64,000 nt of DNA from Peteryoungia algae (lineage in GTDB: Bacteria; Pseudomonadota; Alphaproteobacteria; Rhizobiales; Rhizobiaceae), in contig NZ_CP128477.1 in the NCBI RefSeq assembly GCF_030369675.1, forward strand, positions 3,428,501 to 3,492,500. The letters run 5' to 3'. The translations under genes and the position numbers were made by a program. Under the pieces are notes generated by a model. It saw nothing but the letters and a program-made list of their open reading frames with translations, was not told where the DNA came from and did not search any database. This document shows, in pieces, positions 1-9,249 of this stretch (position 1 is its first letter; every line of letters starts with the position of its first letter).

Positions 1-18
1 GGTCCCGTCGACATCTGC

Positions 19-477
19 TCACAGCTTGCGTGCGTTGGCGATCGCCCAGCGGATATATTCCTTGAGCAATTCCTTCTCGAAGCGCCGGAAGCCGTGAAAG
101 ACAGCCTGCTCGGCCTCTTCGGCCGCCGCAAGCGCTTCTTCGCGCATGTCGCGCGCTTTCTCCGTCAGGAAGATCTGCTGTGCCCGCTTGTCCGTGGGGT
201 GTGCGCGCCGCTCGATCAATCCGTCCCGCACCATGCGGGACAAGGTGTTGGCGATCGTCGCCTGCTCGACATCGACCCGGTCGAGCAGCTGCCTCTGGGT
301 CAGGCCCTCTTCCGCCCAGAGTTCGATCAGGATCGGAAACTGCCCGGGCGAAAAACCGAGTTTCCCCGCCCGTGCCTGCAAAGCCCGCGTGAAACCGCGC
401 GCCAGCTGGCTCGCCAGCCATGTGGCGGATTCGGAGCGGTCGGGGATCATACGGTCATGGGCCATGGCGCTCGACAC
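19..477 (-). CDS. MarR family transcriptional regulator
   Basis: This 152-residue protein has the MarR layout: a dimerisation helix at each end around a winged helix-turn-helix. The recognition region near residues 60-80 contains TQRQLLDRVDVEQATIANTL, and the wing follows at about 90-105 (ERRAHPTDKRAQQIFLT). The length is typical for the family. MarR proteins usually repress their own gene or a neighbour and release DNA on binding a small phenolic or oxidant. The ligand cannot be told from sequence. A perfect 14-bp palindrome lies 27 bp upstream of the ATG (504-517) and is a plausible autoregulatory operator. The gene points away from polA, with a structured intergenic region between them. 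The family assignment is firm; the target genes are unknown. Confidence 0.93.
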   Translation of the reverse strand: MSSAMAHDRMIPDRSESATWLASQLARGFTRALQARAGKLGFSPGQFPILIELWAEEGLTQRQLLDRVDVEQATIANTLSRMVRDGLIERRAHPTDKRAQQIFLTEKARDMREEALAAAEEAEQAVFHGFRRFEKELLKEYIRWAIANARKL

Positions 478-503
478 GTCGTCGTGGTTCGTTGTTCGGG
501 AAT

Positions 504-517
504 GATCGCATGCGATC
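504..517. promoter_or_regulatory. Palindrome, candidate MarR operator
   Basis: GATCGCATGCGATC is a perfect inverted repeat with no spacer, 27 bp upstream of the marR start codon. MarR dimers bind short palindromes overlapping their own promoters, so autoregulation is the simplest reading. This is inference from position and symmetry only. Confidence 0.45.
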
Positions 518-544
518 CATTTCCGAGGCTGACTAATTTTGGAT

Positions 545-690
545 TTCTAGGCGGGGGACGGAGGCCGCCGTGGCAACTAGGCGGGGGACTGCCACGACGG
601 CTCCGGAATATGGGGACAAAGGCCCGGAGAGGGGGATAAGGCCTTTGCCCGAGTCTGAAGCGGCGGGGGACGAGCCTCTTTCAGACTACG
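545..690 (-). ncRNA. Candidate sRNA with three C-rich hairpin loops, NfeR1/alpha-r14-like
   Basis: Three consecutive hairpins are visible. Stem 652-659/680-687 is 8 bp and perfect. Stem 617-624/640-647 is 8 bp and perfect. Stem 565-575/590-600 pairs 10 of 11 positions. Read on the minus strand, GTCCCCCGCC occurs exactly three times (from plus positions 662-671, 580-589 and 550-559). Two of these copies lie inside loops, and the third loop carries CCCCCTCTCC. C-rich loops of this type can pair with ribosome-binding sites. From memory, the Sinorhizobium sRNA NfeR1 (Smr14C2, alpha-r14 family) lies between polA and a marR gene and has three hairpins with anti-Shine-Dalgarno loops, which matches this place and architecture. 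Strand and ends are uncertain: I see no U-tract after the last hairpin and only a weak minus-strand promoter candidate (CTTGAA at 744-739). Confidence 0.55.
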
Positions 691-892
691 GCGTGATCAG
701 GCGCCGATGACTGAGATTTGTGATCCGGATTGTGGTTTTTCAAGGGAAAGCGAGATTACAAATCGGTAAGCTTTTCGTGATGTTTCGGTGGAGCACCAGT
801 GACCCGGTTGCCAACGCCATCACCGGCGAATTTGGCGCATTCGCGCCAAACCGTCATGGACGTTTAGCCGCCCTCGCGCTATCCATGCCGAC

Positions 893-3862
893 ATGAAAAA
901 AGGCGATCATCTCTTCCTCGTCGACGGCTCGGGTTTCATCTTCCGTGCCTTCCACGCCATCCCGGCCCTCAACCGCAAGTCGGACGGCCTGCCCGTCAAT
1001 GCGGTCTCGGGCTTCTGCAACATGCTGTGGAAGCTCTTGCGCGATGCGCGCAATACCGATGTCGGGGTGACGCCGACCCATCTGGCTGTGATCTTCGACT
1101 ATTCGTCGACGACCTTCCGCAAGGAAATCTACCCGCTCTACAAGGCGAACCGCTCGGCCCCCCCGGAAGATCTCATTCCCCAGTTTGGTCTGATCCGCCA
1201 CGCCACCCGCGCCTTCAACTTGCCGTGCATCGAGACAGAAGGCTTCGAGGCTGACGACATCATCGCGACCTATGCCCGCCAGGCCGAGGCAATTGGTGCC
1301 GATGTGACGATCGTCTCCTCCGACAAGGACCTGATGCAGCTCGTCACCGCGAATGTGCATATGTACGACGCGATGAAGGACAAGCAGATCGGCATCCCCG
1401 ACGTCATCGAGAAATGGGGCGTAGCCCCGGAAAAGATGATCGACCTGCAGGCGATGACCGGCGATTCGACCGACAACGTGCCCGGTATTCCCGGCATCGG
1501 CCCGAAGACCGCAGCCCAGCTTCTGGAAGAGTTCGGCGATCTCGAAACCCTGCTTGCCCGTGCCGGGGAAATCAAGCAGGTCAAGCGCCGCGAAAACATT
1601 GTCGCCAATGCCGAGCTCGCTCGCCTGTCCCGCCAGCTCGTGGAACTGCGCACCGACGTGCCGATCGACATGAAGCTGGAAGACCTGGTGCTGGAACCCC
1701 AGAACGGGCCGAAGCTGATCGGCTTCCTGAAGACCATGGAATTCACCACACTGACCCGTCGTGTCGCCGAAGCCTGCGACTGCGATGCCGCTGCCATAGA
1801 GCCCGCCATCGTGCCGGTCGAATGGGGTGATGCCGCCCGTGGTCCCGACCTTGATGCCGGCGACGTGCCCGCGCCTTCAGCCCCGGCGCCGGGCTCCGCT
1901 GCCGTGACCACTGCCGGCCCCGACGGCACAACGCCGGCTGACCTTGTGGCCAGCCGGGCCAATGCCTTTGCGGGCAAGCCGATCGATGCCACCGCCTATG
2001 TCACCATCCGCGATATCGAGACCCTCGAACTCTGGATCGCCGCTGCCCGCGAAACCGGCCTCGTCGCCTTCGATACCGAGACAACGTCGCTCGATCCGAT
2101 GCAGGCCGAACTCGTCGGCGTCTCGCTGGCCATCCAGGACAACGTGCTGTCGCCAGGCTCGACCGACATTCGCGCCGCCTATATCCCGCTGACACACAGG
2201 ACCGGCATCGGCGACCTGCTCGGCGGGGGGCATGCGGAAGGCCAGATCCCGATGAAGGAGGCGCTTGCGGCATTGAAGGGGCTCCTGGAAGACCCCTCCG
2301 TCCTCAAGGTCGCCCAGAACCTGAAATACGACTACCTGGTGATGAAGCGCCACGGCATCACGCTCCAGTCCTTCGACGACACCATGCTGATGTCCTACGT
2401 GCTTGATGCCGGCAAGGGCAATCATGGCATGGACGGCCTGTCGGAAAAATGGCTGGGCCATACGCCGATCCCCTACAAGGACGTTGCCGGCTCCGGCAAG
2501 TCCTCCATCACCTTCGACCTCGTCGACATCGATCGCGCCACGGCCTATGCCGCCGAGGATGCCGACGTGACGCTGCGTCTGTGGCTGGTGCTGAAACCGC
2601 GCCTCGCAGCGGAGGGCCTGACGCGCATCTACGAGCGTCTGGAGCGCCCGCTGGTGCCCGTTCTCGCGCATATGGAAGAGCGCGGCATCACCGTCGATCG
2701 CCAGATCCTTTCGCGTCTGTCAGGCGAACTCGCCCAGAAGGCCGCAGCCACCGAGGACGAGGTCTACGAACTCGCCGGCGAGCGCTTCAACATCGGCTCG
2801 CCCAAGCAACTCGGCGATATCCTGTTCGGCCGCATGGGCCTCCCAGGTGGCTCCAAGACCAAGACCGGCCAGTGGTCCACGTCAGCCCAGGTTTTGGAAG
2901 ACCTTGCGGCAGAAGGTGCTCCGCTGCCTCGCAAGATCGTCGACTGGCGCCAGCTGACCAAGCTGAAATCCACCTATACGGATGCGCTCCCGGGCTACGT
3001 GCATCCGCAGACGAAGCGCGTCCACACCGGCTATTCGCTTGCGTCCACCACCACCGGCCGCCTGTCCTCCTCAGAGCCCAACCTGCAGAATATCCCGGTC
3101 CGCACGGCTGAAGGCCGCAAGATCCGCACGGCCTTCATCTCGACGCCTGGACACAAGCTCTTGTCGGCCGACTACAGTCAGATCGAGCTGCGTGTGCTGG
3201 CCCATGTCGCCGACATCCCGCAGCTGCGTCAGGCCTTCGCCGATGGCATCGATATCCACGCCATGACCGCGTCCGAAATGTTCGGCGTGCCCGTGGAGGG
3301 CATGCCGTCGGATGTCCGTCGCCGCGCCAAGGCGATCAACTTCGGCATCATCTACGGCATCTCTGCCTTTGGCCTTGCCAATCAGCTGAGCATAGAGCGG
3401 TCGGAAGCCGGCGATTACATCAAGAAATATTTCGAGCGCTTCCCCGGCATCAAGGACTACATGGAATCCACCAAGGCCTTCGCCCGCGAGAATGGATTTG
3501 TGGAAACCATCTTCGGTCGGCGCGCGCATTATCCGGAGATCAGGTCGTCCAACCCCTCGTTGCGCGCCTTCAACGAACGCGCCGCAATCAACGCCCCGAT
3601 CCAGGGCTCGGCTGCCGATGTCATCCGCCGCGCCATGATCCAGATCGAGCCGGCGCTCGCCGCCGCTGGTCTGTCGGAACGTTGCCGGATGCTGCTGCAG
3701 GTGCATGACGAACTGATCTTCGAGGTCGAGAACGAAGCCGTCGATACCGCCATGCCCGTCATCGTCGACATCATGGAAAATGCCGCCATGCCCGCCGTTT
3801 CCATGCGTGTACCGCTTAAGGTCGATGCGCGGGCAGCCCAGAACTGGGACGAGGCACACTGA
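893..3862 (+). CDS. polA: DNA polymerase I
   Basis: This 989-residue protein has all three PolA domains. The N-terminal 5' nuclease (about 1-290) opens with LFLVDGSGFIFRAFHAIP. A 3'-5' exonuclease follows, with its metal-binding motifs intact: FDTETTS at about 393, NLKYD and YAAED. The polymerase domain has motif A (DYSQIELR, D760), motif B (RRRAKAINFGIIYG, from 809) and motif C (VHDE, H938-E940). Proofreading should therefore be active, unlike in PolA proteins with a degenerate exonuclease. A Pro/Ala-rich linker at about 305-370 explains most of the excess over the 928-residue E. coli enzyme. The role is gap filling in repair and Okazaki-fragment processing. An upstream ATG at 884 is followed immediately by a stop, so 893 is the start. 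Confidence 0.98.
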   Translation: MKKGDHLFLVDGSGFIFRAFHAIPALNRKSDGLPVNAVSGFCNMLWKLLRDARNTDVGVTPTHLAVIFDYSSTTFRKEIYPLYKANRSAPPEDLIPQFGLIRHATRAFNLPCIETEGFEADDIIATYARQAEAIGADVTIVSSDKDLMQLVTANVHMYDAMKDKQIGIPDVIEKWGVAPEKMIDLQAMTGDSTDNVPGIPGIGPKTAAQLLEEFGDLETLLARAGEIKQVKRRENIVANAELARLSRQLVELRTDVPIDMKLEDLVLEPQNGPKLIGFLKTMEFTTLTRRVAEACDCDAAAIEPAIVPVEWGDAARGPDLDAGDVPAPSAPAPGSAAVTTAGPDGTTPADLVASRANAFAGKPIDATAYVTIRDIETLELWIAAARETGLVAFDTETTSLDPMQAELVGVSLAIQDNVLSPGSTDIRAAYIPLTHRTGIGDLLGGGHAEGQIPMKEALAALKGLLEDPSVLKVAQNLKYDYLVMKRHGITLQSFDDTMLMSYVLDAGKGNHGMDGLSEKWLGHTPIPYKDVAGSGKSSITFDLVDIDRATAYAAEDADVTLRLWLVLKPRLAAEGLTRIYERLERPLVPVLAHMEERGITVDRQILSRLSGELAQKAAATEDEVYELAGERFNIGSPKQLGDILFGRMGLPGGSKTKTGQWSTSAQVLEDLAAEGAPLPRKIVDWRQLTKLKSTYTDALPGYVHPQTKRVHTGYSLASTTTGRLSSSEPNLQNIPVRTAEGRKIRTAFISTPGHKLLSADYSQIELRVLAHVADIPQLRQAFADGIDIHAMTASEMFGVPVEGMPSDVRRRAKAINFGIIYGISAFGLANQLSIERSEAGDYIKKYFERFPGIKDYMESTKAFARENGFVETIFGRRAHYPEIRSSNPSLRAFNERAAINAPIQGSAADVIRRAMIQIEPALAAAGLSERCRMLLQVHDELIFEVENEAVDTAMPVIVDIMENAAMPAVSMRVPLKVDARAAQNWDEAH

Positions 3863-3927
3863 GAATTTCCGGCCTCGGCCGGCACCGAAACACGAGGGCT
3901 CAGCGCAGCCCCACAGGAGTACGAAAC

Positions 3928-4722
3928 TTGGCTTTCACCACCATCAACGGAAACGTCGTGCATTATGAGCTGATCGGCGAGGCGAAAGCCAAGAACCTGA
4001 TCGTCTTCTCCAACGGGCTGGGCACCGACTTCCGTATCTGGCTGCCGCTCTTCGACGAACTCGGCGACGACGTCTCGGTACTCCTCTATGACAGCCGTGG
4101 CCATGGCCTCTCCGGTGGCGCTGACACGCCCTTCGGCATGTCGGATCTCGTCTCGGATCTGGCCACGCTCTGCGACGAACTCGGCATCCGCAAGGCAACC
4201 TTTTGCGGCCTCTCGGTCGGCGGTCTCGTCTGCCAGGGCCTCTGGCAGGAGCGGCCGGATCTGTTCCGCAAGCTCATCCTCTGCGACACCGCCCCCCGCA
4301 TCGGCACCGCCGAGATCTGGGCCGAACGCATCGCCGGTATCGAGAAGGACGGGATAGAAAGTGCAGCCGATAACGCCATGAACCGCTGGTTTACACCGGC
4401 CTTCCATGATGACCGTGCCGACGAGCTGGCTGGCTACCGTCTGATGATGACGCGCCAGTCTCTTTCCGGCTATCTCTCGACCTGCGCGGCTTTGCGCGAC
4501 ACGGATTTCTCCGACGTCCTGCCGACCGTCACCGTGCCCACCCTCTTCGTCGTCGGCGACCAGGATGGCTCCACCCCGCCCGCAACCGTGGAGGCCGGTT
4601 CTCAACTTGTGCCCGATGCCCGTTTCGAGGTCATCGACGATTGCGCGCACATCCCTTGTGTCGAGCAGCCAGAGGCCCTCGCGGAGTTGATTCAGGGCTT
4701 CATGCGCAAGCAGGCGAACTGA
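3928..4722 (+). CDS. Alpha/beta hydrolase, 3-oxoadipate enol-lactonase-like
   Basis: This 264-residue alpha/beta-hydrolase resembles PcaD, which opens 3-oxoadipate enol-lactone in the protocatechuate branch of the beta-ketoadipate pathway. The nucleophile elbow is GLSVG with Ser96. The acid is probably the Asp in GDQDGSTPP and the base is the His in CAHIPCVEQPE near the C-terminus. The start is a TTG at 3928 with AGGAG eight bases upstream; no better in-frame ATG exists nearby. No other pca genes flank it, so the physiological substrate is uncertain. It lies 65 bp after polA and ends at a good terminator. Confidence 0.8.
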   Translation: MAFTTINGNVVHYELIGEAKAKNLIVFSNGLGTDFRIWLPLFDELGDDVSVLLYDSRGHGLSGGADTPFGMSDLVSDLATLCDELGIRKATFCGLSVGGLVCQGLWQERPDLFRKLILCDTAPRIGTAEIWAERIAGIEKDGIESAADNAMNRWFTPAFHDDRADELAGYRLMMTRQSLSGYLSTCAALRDTDFSDVLPTVTVPTLFVVGDQDGSTPPATVEAGSQLVPDARFEVIDDCAHIPCVEQPEALAELIQGFMRKQAN

Positions 4723-4741
4723 CAACAGGACCTGGAAATGC

Positions 4742-4769
4742 AGAAGCCGCCTCATGGGCGGCTTCTTTC
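4742..4769 (+). terminator. Rho-independent terminator after the hydrolase gene
   Basis: A perfect 10-bp stem (AGAAGCCGCC at 4742-4751 with 4757-4766) closes a five-base loop and runs into a short T-rich stretch. It lies between two convergent genes and suits the plus-strand transcript better than the minus. Confidence 0.75.
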
Positions 4770-4792
4770 ATATCAAGCGTTGACTGTTGCAC

Positions 4793-5428
4793 TCAATGCG
4801 CGCCGGACATGTCGCCCAGGACTTCCTTGGAAGCCACGGTCGAATCCGCCTTCAGCTTGTAGACCATGGGAACGCCGGTCGCGAGATTGACGCCGAGGAT
4901 CTGTTCCTTGGTCAGCTTGTCGAGAACCATCACCAGCGAGCGCAGCGAGTTGCCATGTGCAGCCACCAGGACCTTCTCGCCACGCAGTACGCGCGGCAGG
5001 ATTTCGGTCATGTAATAGGGCCAGACGCGCGCACCGGTATCGCGCAGGCTTTCGCCGCCTGGAGGCGGGATGTCATAGGAACGGCGCCAGATATGAACCT
5101 GCTCCTCGCCCCACTTGGCGCGGGCATCGTCCTTGTTGAGGCCGGAGAGATCGCCGTAGTCACGTTCGTTCAGCGCCTGGTCCTTGATCGTCTCGAGGTC
5201 CGTCTGGCCGACGTTTTCGAGGATGATGTCACAGGTCTTCTGCGCACGCGTCAGCACCGAGGTGAACGCGATGTCGAACTTGATGCCATAGTCGGCAAGC
5301 GCCTTGCCGCCGGCATTGGCTTCCTGGACGCCGAGCTCCGTGAGATCGGGATCACGCCAGCCGGTAAACAGGTTTTTCAGGTTCCAGTCGCTCTGGCCAT
5401 GGCGCACGAGCACGAGTGTACCGGTCAT
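4793..5428 (-). CDS. gpmA: 2,3-bisphosphoglycerate-dependent phosphoglycerate mutase
   Basis: This enzyme interconverts 3- and 2-phosphoglycerate in glycolysis and gluconeogenesis. The N-terminus carries VRHGQSDWN, with His10 as the phosphohistidine, and a second histidine lies in [11 protein letters not shown]. At 211 residues it is the short alphaproteobacterial form, against 250 in E. coli. A TTG lies two codons upstream (5434), but the ATG at 5428 has GAGAGGA at proper spacing and is preferred. It starts 21 bp after dapB and is probably the last gene of the exporter-dapB-gpmA transcript. Confidence 0.95.
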   Translation of the reverse strand: MTGTLVLVRHGQSDWNLKNLFTGWRDPDLTELGVQEANAGGKALADYGIKFDIAFTSVLTRAQKTCDIILENVGQTDLETIKDQALNERDYGDLSGLNKDDARAKWGEEQVHIWRRSYDIPPPGGESLRDTGARVWPYYMTEILPRVLRGEKVLVAAHGNSLRSLVMVLDKLTKEQILGVNLATGVPMVYKLKADSTVASKEVLGDMSGAH

Positions 5429-5449
5429 CGACAATTCCTCTCTTGACGA

Positions 5450-6274
5450 TCAGGGGGTGGAGTTGAGCTCGAGCACGTCGAGCATGGTATAGCGGCCGGG
5501 CTTCTTGTCCCGGGCCCAGACGGCTGCCCGCAATGCGCCGCGCGCAAAGAGAGACCGGTCGGTCGCGCTGTGAGAAAGCGTAACCATCTCGCCTTCGCTG
5601 GCAAACAGCACGGAGTGTTCCCCGATGACGGATCCGCCGCGCAGCGTGGCAAAGCCGATCGAGCCCTCTTCGCGTGGTCCGGTATGTCCGTCGCGCACTC
5701 TGACCGAATGATCGGCAAGCGCAATTCCTCGCCCTTCCGCCGCCGCTTCGCCGAGCAAGAGTGCCGTGCCGGAGGGCGCGTCAACCTTGTGCTTGTGGTG
5801 CATCTCCAGCACTTCGATGTCCCAGCCCGAGGCTTCCAGCGCGCGCGCCGCCTGCTTGATCAGAACCGAGAGCAGGTTGACGCCGAGGCTCATGTTGCCG
5901 GACTTCACCACCCGCGCATGCCGCGCGGCGGCATCGATCTTCTCCTCGTGCTCCGTCAGGCAGCCAGTGGTGCCGATGACATGCACGATCCGCGCCTGCG
6001 CGGCGAGCGCTGCGAACTCCACGGTCGAAGCCGGCGTGGTAAAGTCGACGACGCCGTCCGCATGCACGAAGGCTGCCAGCGGATCGTCGGTCACGGCAAC
6101 GCCGAGCTTCGGCACGCCGGCCAATTCGCCGGCATCCTGTCCGAGAACCGCAGAGCCCGTCCGTTCGACCGCCGCATGCAGCACGATGCCCGGCGTCTCG
6201 CTGATCAACTTGATGAGCGTCTTGCCCATGCGACCAGCGGCACCAACGACGACGAGCTTCATGGGTGTATCCAT
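5450..6274 (-). CDS. dapB: 4-hydroxy-tetrahydrodipicolinate reductase
   Basis: DapB reduces hydroxy-tetrahydrodipicolinate with NAD(P)H in the lysine/diaminopimelate pathway, feeding both lysine and peptidoglycan. The 274-residue protein has the nucleotide-binding GAAGRMG at residues 11-17. The family signature [13 protein letters not shown] is near residue 157, with its catalytic His pair and Lys. The length fits the family. It begins six bp after the upstream exporter gene ends, so the two are almost certainly co-transcribed. An internal ATG at codon 5 is an alternative start. Confidence 0.96.
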   Translation of the reverse strand: MDTPMKLVVVGAAGRMGKTLIKLISETPGIVLHAAVERTGSAVLGQDAGELAGVPKLGVAVTDDPLAAFVHADGVVDFTTPASTVEFAALAAQARIVHVIGTTGCLTEHEEKIDAAARHARVVKSGNMSLGVNLLSVLIKQAARALEASGWDIEVLEMHHKHKVDAPSGTALLLGEAAAEGRGIALADHSVRVRDGHTGPREEGSIGFATLRGGSVIGEHSVLFASEGEMVTLSHSATDRSLFARGALRAAVWARDKKPGRYTMLDVLELNSTP

Positions 6275-6280
6275 GCGGGT

Positions 6281-8080
6281 CTATTCCTGAATGTTGTGCG
6301 GGCCGTTGGACGCGGCCTGCAGGTTGTTGAGGCGAGCGTAAAGACCGCCCGGCTGCTGTGCAAGGCTCTCATGCGTGCCTTCCTCGGCCACTTCGCCCGC
6401 CTGCATGACAATGATCTTGTCGGCGTTGACGACCGTGGACAAGCGATGCGCGATGACGATGACGGTGCGCCCGGCCATGGCGGCGTCGAGCGCCTGCTGC
6501 ACGGCGGCTTCCGATTCCGTGTCGAGTGCGGAGGTCGCCTCGTCGAGCAGCAGGATCGGCGCGTTGCGCACAAGCGCACGGGCAATCGAAAGCCGCTGCC
6601 TCTGGCCACCGGATAGCGTCACGCCGTTTTCGCCGACGGGCGTGTCATAACCCTGCGGCTGGGCCAGGATGAAGTCATGCGCATTGGCGAGCCGCGCCGC
6701 ATCCTCGATCTCCGCATCTGTCGCCTCGGGACGGCCATAGCGGATATTGTCGCGGATCGAGCCTTCGAAAAGGTAGGGCTGCTGCGAGACATAGGCGAGG
6801 TGCTGGCGGAGCGACGACTTCGTCACGTCGGCGATGTTCGTCCCGTCGATCAGGATTTCGCCACCTGCCGGATCGTAGAAACGCGGAACGAGCGTGATGA
6901 CGGTCGACTTTCCGGCGCCCGAAGGACCCACCAGCGCCGTCGTCTGTCCGCCCTCAGCGGTAAAGCTCAATTTGCGCAGGACAGGCGGGTTGGAGCCATA
7001 GGCAAAGGTCACGTCGCGGAACTCGATCCGCGCATCCGTCACCGAAAGCGCCGCCGCACCGGTCTTGTCACGCTGATGTGGCTGGGTGTCCAATATCTCG
7101 TATATCATGCGGGCGTTGACGGCAGCGCGTTCCATCTGCACCTGCAGGCGCGCGAGCCGCTTTGCCGGTTCGTAGGCGAGCAGCAGCGCAGTGACGAAGG
7201 AGAAGAAGGCGCCGGGCAGAACGCCCCCATAGATCGCCTGGTAGGCGGCATAGGCCATGACCCCCGCAATCGAGAAGCCGGCCACCGTTTCCGTCATCGG
7301 GCCATTGCGTTCGCTGAGTTGCGCGATCTTGTTGGCGCGGCGTTCCGCCTCGTTGATCGTCGACTGGATCTTGTTCTGCAACTGGGCCTCCATGGTGAAG
7401 GCCTTGACGATGGCGATGCCCTGAACGGTCTCCTGGACCGCCCCCAGCACATGGGAATTGAGAATAATGCTCTCTTTCGTGGCGCTGCGCAGCCGCCTGG
7501 AGAGATAGCGCAGTCCGATCATCAGCGGAGGCGCCACGGTAAAGACGATGAGCGTCAGAACCAGATCCTGGAACAACATGACCCCGATCAGGGCGACGAG
7601 GGTGACCAGATCGCGCGCCAGCGAGGTAACGGTGAGATTGAGCACATCCCGGACGCCGTTGATATTCTCGTTGATCTGGGCAGCGAGGCGGGCGGAGCGG
7701 GCTTCGCTGAAATAGCCGACGGAAAGCGACATCAGATGGGCAAACAGCCGACGCTGATAGCGGGCCACGATATTGTTGCCGATCTTCGACAGCGTCACAG
7801 CCTGCCCGTAGCCGGCAAAACCGCGGATCACGAAAGCCGCAAAGATGGCGCCGCAGATGATCCAAACGAGGTCGGCCCGCCGATTGGCAAACGCCTCATT
7901 GATCACGGCCTCCATGATCCAGGCGGTGAATGCCGTAGTCGCCGCGACCGTCAGCAGGCAGAAGATGGCGAATGTGTAACCCCTGACGTGTTCGCGCCCG
8001 TTTTCCGCGATCACGCGCTTCAGGATGGCGGAGACGCTTTCGATATCCGTCTTGCGGGTTTCGGTGTTCCTGGCGGCCAA
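6281..8080 (-). CDS. MsbA-type ABC exporter (fused permease and ATPase)
   Basis: This 599-residue half-transporter has about six membrane helices in residues 35-320, then an ABC ATPase with GPSGAGKST (Walker A), LSGGQRQR (signature) and ILLLDEATSALD (Walker B), and the switch His in IAHRLST. Such proteins work as homodimers exporting lipids, glycans or drugs. MsbA-like lipid flipping is likely but not proven, since closely related families share these motifs. The start is TTG at 8080, with AGGA about ten bases upstream and no in-frame ATG before the first helix. It leads the operon with dapB and gpmA. Confidence 0.9.
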   Translation of the reverse strand: MAARNTETRKTDIESVSAILKRVIAENGREHVRGYTFAIFCLLTVAATTAFTAWIMEAVINEAFANRRADLVWIICGAIFAAFVIRGFAGYGQAVTLSKIGNNIVARYQRRLFAHLMSLSVGYFSEARSARLAAQINENINGVRDVLNLTVTSLARDLVTLVALIGVMLFQDLVLTLIVFTVAPPLMIGLRYLSRRLRSATKESIILNSHVLGAVQETVQGIAIVKAFTMEAQLQNKIQSTINEAERRANKIAQLSERNGPMTETVAGFSIAGVMAYAAYQAIYGGVLPGAFFSFVTALLLAYEPAKRLARLQVQMERAAVNARMIYEILDTQPHQRDKTGAAALSVTDARIEFRDVTFAYGSNPPVLRKLSFTAEGGQTTALVGPSGAGKSTVITLVPRFYDPAGGEILIDGTNIADVTKSSLRQHLAYVSQQPYLFEGSIRDNIRYGRPEATDAEIEDAARLANAHDFILAQPQGYDTPVGENGVTLSGGQRQRLSIARALVRNAPILLLDEATSALDTESEAAVQQALDAAMAGRTVIVIAHRLSTVVNADKIIVMQAGEVAEEGTHESLAQQPGGLYARLNNLQAASNGPHNIQE

Positions 8081-8180
8081 GAAAAAATGTCCTGTGCGAT
8101 TGCTCTTTTACGCCCGCGCAGGCGCCGCCGCTCTATAGCCAGTCGCGGCGGCTTTGGCCATAGGCGGACGGCCTTTGCGC

Positions 8181-9221
8181 TCAGCGCCAGTGACGCCCCT
8201 CGGTGGCAAGCCCGAAGTCGGCTGGCGCGGTTGCGAAGGCTGCGAGCCCATGCAGGGCGGCCTGGGGATGGGTCACGACAAAGGTCGGAATGCTGTGCAT
8301 CAGGGCGTTATGCGGGGCCTTGTCCTCGAAGGCCGCGCGGAATTCGCCGCTCTGCAACGCAGGCAGGATCTTCGGCGAGATTCCGCCGGCAAGAAACACG
8401 CCACCCTTGGCCATGAAAATGAGTGCGAGATCGCCCGCGACCCGGCCGAGATAGGTGGCAAAGAGGCTGAGCGCTTCCCCCGCCCTGGCGTCCGCGCCAG
8501 AAATCCCGGCAGCCGATACCTCTGCCGGTTCGTCGTAACGGGGCGTCAGATTGCCATCCGCCTTGCAGAGGGCGCGGTAAATGTTCATCAGCCCGCGTCC
8601 GGAGAGAAGCTCTTCGGCGGAAACGCGCCCGAGTGCCGCATTCGGGTCACGCACCGGCGTCAGATATGGCCATATCTGGTGATCGCGAAGCGTGCGCGGC
8701 CCCACATCCACATGCCCGCCTTCGCCCGGAACCGGGAACCACATGTCCCGCGCCCTGACCAGGCCGGCAACGCCAAGGCCCGTACCGGGCCCGAGCACGA
8801 CGCGCGAACCGAGCGGCGCCTCGCTGAGCGAGCCGAGATTCTGCCGGTCGCTGGCTTCGAGCGTTGCTGCGGCAAGAGCCTGTGCTTCGAAGTCATTGAG
8901 CAGCAAGACTTCGGCAAAGCCGAGATCGGCCATCAGCACCTTCGGCCGGACCATCCAGGGGAAGTTGGTCAGCGGCACCTCGTCGCCTTCGATCGGCCCG
9001 GCCAGCGCCAGGATCAGCGACTTCGGCTTGTGGCTCGTGGTTTCCAGAACGCAGGTGCGGATCGCATCGTCAATCGTCGCAAAGTCCTTGTTCACCACGT
9101 TCGGAAAGCTGATCCGCTCACCACTTTCGTCGATCAGGATCGAGAAGCGGGCATTGGTGCCACCGATGTCGCCGATCAGGATCGGAAAGGGGAGAGTGTC
9201 GTCGCGCTGTGTCTGGGCCAT
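8181..9221 (-). CDS. glk: Glucokinase
   Basis: The 346-residue protein belongs to the bacterial Glk family, which phosphorylates glucose with ATP. The phosphate-binding motif [11 protein letters not shown] is near residues 16-26. [12 protein letters not shown] and EGGHVDVGP further on form the sugar and ATP site. It starts 28 bp after mgsA and is probably co-transcribed with it. The 100-bp gap to the next gene downstream holds an 8-bp GC hairpin (8124-8131/8145-8152) without a T-run. Confidence 0.95.
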   Translation of the reverse strand: MAQTQRDDTLPFPILIGDIGGTNARFSILIDESGERISFPNVVNKDFATIDDAIRTCVLETTSHKPKSLILALAGPIEGDEVPLTNFPWMVRPKVLMADLGFAEVLLLNDFEAQALAAATLEASDRQNLGSLSEAPLGSRVVLGPGTGLGVAGLVRARDMWFPVPGEGGHVDVGPRTLRDHQIWPYLTPVRDPNAALGRVSAEELLSGRGLMNIYRALCKADGNLTPRYDEPAEVSAAGISGADARAGEALSLFATYLGRVAGDLALIFMAKGGVFLAGGISPKILPALQSGEFRAAFEDKAPHNALMHSIPTFVVTHPQAALHGLAAFATAPADFGLATEGRHWR

Positions 9222-9249
9222 GGTCTGTCCGGTCTTGGCCCCCGCTGCC

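Noticed and set aside
8124..8152. Terminator after glk
   Set aside because: The 8-bp GC stem has a 13-base loop and no T-run on the minus strand, so it is listed only as a hairpin in the glk entry.
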